Shown: positions 8,201-11,635 of the stretch, in pieces
Position numbering within the stretch: the stretch's first letter is position 1
Layout of the letters: each line of letters opens with the position of its first letter
Assembly (NCBI GenBank): GCA_029266815.1
Contig: JAQSWC010000022.1
Coordinates: 1 to 11,635, forward strand
DNA: 11,635 nt
Direction of reading: 5' to 3'
Source of the DNA: Paucimonas sp.
GTDB lineage: Bacteria > Pseudomonadota > Gammaproteobacteria > Burkholderiales > Burkholderiaceae_D
The notes under the pieces: model-generated
What the model saw: the letters and a program-made list of their open reading frames with translations, nothing else
Databases searched by the model: none
What the model was told of the DNA's origin: nothing
Position numbers and translations under genes: made by a program

Positions 8201-8607
8201 TACCCGCGGTGGAGGATCTGGCAGGGCGAAAGGTATTGATCGTGGACGACGATCTGCGCAACATATTCGCGCTGAGTTCCGCCCTTGAACGCTACAAGAT
8301 GCAGGTATTGTTCGCCGAAAACGGGCGTGACGGCATCGAGGTGCTGGAAAAGAATCCTGACATTGAAATCGTGCTGATGGACATCATGATGCCGGAAATG
8401 GACGGCTACGACACAATGCGCGCGATTCGCCGCATACCGCGGTTCAAGACGCTGCCCATCATTACCCTGACGGCGAAGGCGATGAAAGGCGACCGCGACA
8501 AGTGCATTGCCGCAGGGGCGTCGGATTACATCACCAAGCCCGTCGACATCGCGCAATTGATTTCGATGATGCGCGTATGGATGGAAGAGCGGCAGGACGC
8601 TGCCTGA
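5218..8607 (+). CDS. Soluble poly-HAMP GAF hybrid histidine kinase with three receivers
   Basis: Large cytosolic hybrid kinase (1129 residues from ATG 5218; GGGG lies 8 nt upstream). No membrane segment is seen. Four HAMP units come first (about 10-58, 60-104, 105-157, 158-204), followed by GAF (about 230-370), a coiled coil (370-430) and HisKA with H444 in NMSHELRTPLNSLL. HATPase_c has N560/N564, DSGIGIP (605-611) and GGTGLGLS (634-641). REC1 (about 730-845) is degenerate: S779 stands at the phospho-Asp position and RP replaces KP. REC2 (about 861-980) keeps D910, but has EKN for the acidic pair and R for K. REC3 (1005-1125) is canonical (D1010/D1011, D1055, T1085, K1107) and is the likely phosphate acceptor. 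HAMP units 3-4 closely match the HAMP repeat of fungal group III kinases (Nik1/Bos1). The frame stays open upstream to a TTG at 5128, but ATG 5218 fits the domain start better. It lies in an operon with the preceding kinase gene. The signal bound by GAF is unknown. Confidence 0.93.
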   Translation: METTNMYPDQLDTRLLLSVLTAFKKGDFSVRMPADWHGMAGKIADTLNDIIETEQQITQEIRQVTERVGHHGQLAQRASLVNPSGEWRTMTESINGLIDDLAQPINEMARVIGSVAKGDLSQRISLEVNGQSLRGQFLNAATSANTMVERLSSFASEVTRVAREVGTEGKLGGQANVPDVAGTWKDLTDNVNEMIRNLKETTQKNAQQDWLKTNLARFTRLLQGQRDLEAVTTLILSELAPLVSAHHGVFYMMDKRESDARLCMIASYGYRSSRKLPTSFLPGEGLVGQCALEKQRVWLTDVPRDYIQISSGLGAAPPSNIVVLPILFEQQVKAVIEIASLDRFTETHLSFLDQLMESIGVVLNTIEATSRTESLLMQSQLLAQELQQTNLELAEKARLLSDQNIEVERKNREVEQAKLALEEKASQLALSSKYKSEFLANMSHELRTPLNSLLILAQQLADNPGSNLTEKQVEYAKTIHGSGSDLLTLINDILDLSKIESGTVTLELSEYGFRAMRSYVERTFRHMAEAKQLEFMVDMANTLPAALTTDITRLQQILKNLLSNAFKFTSRGSVTLKVEFAPNGWSNDHPELSRANAVLAFSVIDSGIGIPQDKLQLIFEAFQQADGSTARKYGGTGLGLSISRELSRLLGGEIRVVSEVGVGSTFTLYLPYNSSVSASGQPMIAPFHRVEQSVVPYAMAAIASFESAELQVQQNTVRDDRTVTISGDASILIVEGNAQFASQLLDFARANRFKGVIAASGESVLILARDYLPSAIFLSLSLPDVEGFKVLERLKRDPNTRNIPVYVMSSTNGLAKDELAAERERSLRLGAVSYLSRPFSAGRIDAELARIEELRSSSRRSVLVVEKNGGRTGALFAALKAEDVEAVPAETADEAMELLNRRRFHCMAVDMDLPEAETVYLFDELLKSERHSGMAIIASSTIDLSRKQTAALKRAAKSLLVRESHGPAQLNEIAALLLHRLPPVSEVKNAAGVPVPAVEDLAGRKVLIVDDDLRNIFALSSALERYKMQVLFAENGRDGIEVLEKNPDIEIVLMDIMMPEMDGYDTMRAIRRIPRFKTLPIITLTAKAMKGDRDKCIAAGASDYITKPVDIAQLISMMRVWMEERQDAA

Positions 8608-8631
8608 ATTTTCTCGTGATCCGCTCTGCTT

Positions 8632-8666
8632 AAGCTGGCGTGTTTCGTAGGAACACGCCGCTTTTT
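8632..8666 (+). terminator. Strong intrinsic terminator closing the kinase operon
   Basis: A perfect 8-bp stem (8637-8644 GGCGTGTT with 8652-8659 AACACGCC) closes a 7-nt loop and is followed by GC and TTTTT (8662-8666). AAGC/GCTT flanks could extend the stem past one bulged base. It lies 24-60 nt after the hybrid kinase stop, so the cyclic-di-GMP gene downstream is probably a separate transcript. Confidence 0.87.
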
Positions 8667-8988
8667 CATTCCAGAATCATCGTCCGGTAGACCGTTAAAC
8701 GCGGTCAGCACAGAAGCGGCCAGCAGCGCATTGATTCCCCAAAAATACCTGACCTCGGCTTTCCGCATTGAAACACTCTTGATATATCTCACTTAACGCA
8801 AGGAACTTGTTTGCCTTGCACCATCTCCAATTAGCCGTCGATGCCGCGAGCAAAGAAGCAAAACACTGCCTCGTTGTTCTGGCGCAATCCGTCTATCCCG
8901 CAGGTATCAAAAGTCATCGATAAAAATGCGGGCAATATCAGTGCAGACGTAATTCCGATCATCTGCACGAAAGGCAGATTACTCGAAC
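8667..8988. other. Gene-free region upstream of the ethylene-receptor-like gene
   Basis: This stretch of about 320 bp has no convincing gene on either strand. It is more AT-rich than its surroundings around 8765-8830. A short inverted repeat, GACCG/CGGTC (8690-8694 and 8702-8706), echoes the one in the kinase promoter region. TTGAAA (8768-8773) could be a -35 element, but I found no good -10 at the right distance. A reverse-strand frame starting at 8792 runs through the terminator into the kinase gene and is not believable. The promoter of the following gene is presumably here but cannot be placed. Confidence 0.5.
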
Positions 8989-11244
8989 ATGGGCGATTCC
9001 ATCAGCCAACTGCTCACCAGCACAGGTTTCATGCCGCATGGACATTGCTATCTGTGGACACCGTCATTACTCTGGACTTACGTCGTTTCAGACGCACTGA
9101 TCGCAGGTGCCTATTTTTCCATTCCATTCGGCCTGACCTATTTCATGCGCCGTCGGAAAGATTTCCAGTTCAACTGGATCTTCGCTCTCTTTTCCCTTTT
9201 CATCTTTGCCTGCGGCACCACCCATTTGATCGCCATCTGGACGATTTGGCATCCGGACTACTGGCTGGACGCGACGATGAAAGTCGTTACAGGGGCGGCC
9301 AGCGTGGCGACCGCGATTGCCCTGGTGCCGATGATTCCAAAGGCCCTGAAGATGCCCAGTACACGGGAGATGCAGCATATGATCGACCAGCTCGAACACC
9401 AGGTCGCCGAGCGCCGCAGTGCAGAAGACGCGCTCGAGGCGCTGAACAACACGCTGGAACAGCGCGTGGAGGAACGTACCCGCGAACTGATGGATATCAA
9501 TCGCAGGATGGAAACGGAAATCGAGACCCGCAAGGCCGTGGAAAGGGCGCTTCACCGCGAAAAGCACCGCGTCCAGATCACGCTGGAATCGATTGCCGAT
9601 GCGGTGATCACGGTTGACACGGAAAGCCGCATCACCTATCTCAATCCGGTCGCCGAGCGCATGACGGGATGGCGGTACGGCGAGGCTGTCGGGCGCGAAG
9701 TCCGCGAAGTGTTCCGCGTAATCGACCACAACACGCGCGAGGAAGTGGAGAGTTCCGTCGCCGCGGTGCTGAGGACGAGCCAGCCGCAATCGTTGCCTGG
9801 CGATACCCATCATATGCTGATCGGCCGTGAAGGCGCCGAAGCCGAAATCGAGGAATCCTCCACTCCTTTGCTCGACTACGACGGTCGGCTGCTCGGCGGT
9901 GTCCTGGTGTTCCACGATGTATCCGAAGCGCGCAAGGTAGCCAGCCGCATGGCGCATCTGGCCAACCATGACCGCCTGACCGACCTGCCCAACCGGGCTA
10001 TGCTCAACGAGCGGTTGGACAAGGCACTCAATGCGGCGCGGCGCGAAAACGAACGCGTGGCGCTGATGTTCCTCGACATCGATCATTTCAAGAACGTGAA
10101 CGATACGTTGGGCCATGACATTGGGGACAGGCTTCTGCTGGAGATCGCGCAGCGCCTGCGCTCCGTGGTGCGCGTCACGGACACCGTATGCCGGCAGGGC
10201 GGCGACGAGTTCATCATCCTTTTACCCGATATCCACGACAAGCTGGCGCCGGCCGACGTGGCGCGAAAGATACTCGACCAGATTTCCGCCATCAAGCAGA
10301 TCGACGGCAACGAAATCCGCATCGGCGGAAGCATCGGCATTGCGGTGTTCCCGGAGGATGGCGGCGATGCTGAGATATTGACCAAGAATGCCGACTCTGC
10401 CATGTATCACGCCAAGGGCGCAGGGCGGAACAATTTCCAGTTCTTCACGCGCGCCATGACCGAAGTCGTGGCGGAACGCGTGCGGCTGGAACACAACCTG
10501 CGGAGGGCTATAGAAAGGAACGAGTTCGTCCTGCATTACCAGCCCAAGATTGCGATGACGGACGGCCGAATTATCGGCGCGGAGGTACTGTTACGCTGGC
10601 AGCATCCTACTGACGGGCTGATACCGCCCGGCGATTTTATTTCCGCAGCGGAGCAGAGCGGCCTGATCCGTGAAATCGGAAGCTGGGTTTTGCGTGAAGC
10701 ATGCAGCCAGAATCTGGCATGGCAGGCGGCTGGGATGATGCCGGTACCGATGGCGGTCAACCTCTCTGCAATTCAGCTTCATCATGAAGGTTTCCTTGAG
10801 GAAGTCATGGCAGTGCTCAAGGAGCTTCAGCTTTCTCCCGACATGCTGGAATTTGAAGTCACGGAAAGTGTCTCCATTCACGGAGAAGACAAAGCGGTGG
10901 CAGGGCTGGAAACCCTTCGGAAAATGGGTGTCAAGTTGTCGATCGACGATTTCGGTACAGGCTACTCGAGTCTTTCCTATCTAAAACGTCTTCCTATCGA
11001 TACGATCAAGATAGACCAGAGCTTTATTCGCGACATTACAACCGATCCTGATGATGCAGCTATCATCACTGCCATCATCCGTATGGCGCATAGTCTTCGA
11101 CTGAATGTCATTGCCGAAGGCGTTGAAACGGAAGCGCAGCTTGATTTCCTGCGCAAGAGAAACTGCAATCAAGTGCAGGGCCATTTCTTCAGCCGGCCGG
11201 TGCCAGCTACCGAGTTCGGCGAGTTGCTTCAGGCACAGGTCTGA
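8989..11244 (+). CDS. Ethylene-receptor-like (ETR1_N) PAS-GGDEF-EAL cyclic-di-GMP enzyme
   Basis: Inner-membrane protein of 751 residues. Residues about 14-115 form three membrane helices matching the ethylene-binding domain of plant ETR1 and bacterial relatives: HGHCYLW (18-24), D35, Y42 (AYFSIP), I72, C75 and H79 (FACGTTHLI), K98. In ETR1 the equivalents D25, Y32, I62, C65 and H69 are needed for ethylene binding, with C65/H69 holding Cu(I). A coiled coil (about 124-190), PAS (about 195-318), GGDEF (about 325-480) and EAL (about 505-745) domains follow. GGDEF is intact (404-408), with an RVTD inhibitory site (395-398). The EAL domain has E532 (EVL), N591, E623, DDFGTG (653-658), K674, E710 and Q730, so both synthesis and breakdown of c-di-GMP are possible. 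The reading is that a gas/copper signal alters c-di-GMP level; net direction unknown. ATG 8989 is the first start after an in-frame stop at 8950. A terminator upstream implies its own promoter. Confidence 0.93.
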   Translation: MGDSISQLLTSTGFMPHGHCYLWTPSLLWTYVVSDALIAGAYFSIPFGLTYFMRRRKDFQFNWIFALFSLFIFACGTTHLIAIWTIWHPDYWLDATMKVVTGAASVATAIALVPMIPKALKMPSTREMQHMIDQLEHQVAERRSAEDALEALNNTLEQRVEERTRELMDINRRMETEIETRKAVERALHREKHRVQITLESIADAVITVDTESRITYLNPVAERMTGWRYGEAVGREVREVFRVIDHNTREEVESSVAAVLRTSQPQSLPGDTHHMLIGREGAEAEIEESSTPLLDYDGRLLGGVLVFHDVSEARKVASRMAHLANHDRLTDLPNRAMLNERLDKALNAARRENERVALMFLDIDHFKNVNDTLGHDIGDRLLLEIAQRLRSVVRVTDTVCRQGGDEFIILLPDIHDKLAPADVARKILDQISAIKQIDGNEIRIGGSIGIAVFPEDGGDAEILTKNADSAMYHAKGAGRNNFQFFTRAMTEVVAERVRLEHNLRRAIERNEFVLHYQPKIAMTDGRIIGAEVLLRWQHPTDGLIPPGDFISAAEQSGLIREIGSWVLREACSQNLAWQAAGMMPVPMAVNLSAIQLHHEGFLEEVMAVLKELQLSPDMLEFEVTESVSIHGEDKAVAGLETLRKMGVKLSIDDFGTGYSSLSYLKRLPIDTIKIDQSFIRDITTDPDDAAIITAIIRMAHSLRLNVIAEGVETEAQLDFLRKRNCNQVQGHFFSRPVPATEFGELLQAQV

Positions 11245-11247
11245 CAA

Positions 11248-11298
11248 GCGGGCACGTTGAATTTCGTCAGTGCTCGCAGGTCTGCAAGACTTGTGGGC
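11248..11298 (+). other. Two mutually exclusive hairpins between the c-di-GMP gene and the next gene
   Basis: Hairpin A pairs 11248-11255 (GCGGGCAC) with 11270-11277 (GTGCTCGC), one G-U pair, 13-14 nt loop. Hairpin B pairs 11277-11283 (CAGGTCT) with 11287-11293 (AGACTTG) over a 3-nt loop and can extend outward with wobble pairs to 11272/11298, using the same bases as A. No T tract follows, so neither is a standard terminator. Significance is uncertain. Confidence 0.3.
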
Positions 11299-11339
11299 CT
11301 CCCGTGCCGGCTCGTCTCCAGTAAAAGCGTAAATCCGAA

Positions 11340-11635
11340 ATGAAAGAATATTTTTTGTTCGGCCAGGTGCCGCTTATCGCCCTCGTCATATTTTCTGCTG
11401 TCCTGGCTGCCTTGATGGTGATCAAGGTGGTATTGCTTAAACAGTTGACTCGCATAGGAGAATCCAAAAATTTGGAGTTCCTAAGCGTTCCTGTGCAATT
11501 GGTGAAGGCGACACGTTTCAGCACGCTTGCAGTCATTGCGTTATTGATTGCAGTAAACCAGGTAAGCTTGACTGCGGTTCAGCAGAAGTGGGTCAGTTAC
11601 GCCTGGGTCATAGCGCTGGTCTTTCAACTTGCCGT
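11340..11635 (+). CDS. Membrane protein N-terminus, probably MscS-family mechanosensitive channel
   Basis: An open frame from ATG 11340 runs off the right edge (98 codons seen). The first 98 residues show a hydrophobic helix (about 11-34), a short basic/polar stretch (KQLTRIGESKN), a second helix (about 59-75) and the start of a third (about 84-98). This spacing, with a moderately charged linker and a segment like VKATRFSTLAVIALL, recalls the N-terminal helices of small MscS-family channels, which release solutes on osmotic downshock. The conserved pore helix and beta domain would lie outside the window, so the family call is tentative. An in-frame stop at 11322 excludes an earlier start; no strong ribosome site is seen. 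The gap to the preceding gene is 95 bp. Confidence 0.55.
   Translation, partial: MKEYFLFGQVPLIALVIFSAVLAALMVIKVVLLKQLTRIGESKNLEFLSVPVQLVKATRFSTLAVIALLIAVNQVSLTAVQQKWVSYAWVIALVFQLA

Noticed and set aside
8526..8792. Reverse-strand frame in the gap after the hybrid kinase, with a hydrophobic stretch ALLAASVLTAF
   Set aside because: It starts at GTG without a ribosome site, passes through the intrinsic terminator and ends inside the kinase gene on the other strand; the hydrophobic stretch is too little evidence.
8841..9617. + strand open frame (258 codons) starting before the ethylene-receptor-like gene
   Set aside because: It overlaps the strongly supported frame starting at 8989 for most of its length, and its translation is arginine/histidine-rich with no recognisable pattern.
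9088..10116. Long reverse-strand open frame (342 codons) opposite the GGDEF-EAL gene
   Set aside because: Antisense shadow of GC-rich coding sequence; no domain pattern.
1..11635. CRISPR arrays, tRNA/rRNA genes, transposases or integrases
   Set aside because: No regularly spaced direct repeats with unique spacers, no RNA gene sequences and no mobile-element proteins were found on either strand.

Overview
The window reads as chromosomal DNA from a betaproteobacterium, most likely Burkholderiales and perhaps near Oxalobacteraceae. The lineage is inferred from the gene families (DnaE2, a DUF1631 protein, cytosolic poly-HAMP hybrid kinase), the moderately high GC content and the CGC/CTG/GCG-rich codon use. 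No database search was possible. All confident genes lie on the + strand.

Layout: (1) 1-1077 is the C-terminal third of dnaE2 (imuC), the SOS-linked error-prone polymerase, cut by the left edge. It carries an apparent in-frame palindromic insertion. A weak hairpin terminator follows at 1089-1109. (2) 1185-3566 encodes a complete DUF1631-family protein of unknown function with a small internal three-unit repeat. Its stop codon lies in a four-copy 10-bp tandem repeat. (3) 3764-8607 is a two-gene signalling operon: a receiver-histidine kinase (REC-HisKA_3-HATPase), then a large soluble hybrid kinase (four HAMP units-GAF-HisKA-HATPase-REC-REC-REC). A strong intrinsic terminator closes it at 8632-8666. 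(4) After a gene-free stretch (8667-8988), 8989-11244 encodes a membrane protein whose first ~110 residues match the ethylene-binding domain of plant ETR1, joined to PAS, GGDEF and EAL domains. (5) 11340 to the right edge is the start of a membrane protein, probably an MscS-type mechanosensitive channel.

The central part is a sensory block. Two kinases without transmembrane segments could exchange phosphate through four receivers, two of them clearly degenerate, but no DNA-binding output protein is present. The neighbouring enzyme would couple a copper/ethylene-type sensor to cyclic-di-GMP turnover. The strongest point of interest is that putative bacterial ethylene receptor. All five residues I recall as needed for ethylene/copper binding in ETR1 (D25, Y32, I62, C65, H69) are present at a constant offset of +10, and the GGDEF and EAL catalytic motifs look intact. 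Second is the palindromic, rare-codon-containing insertion in dnaE2.
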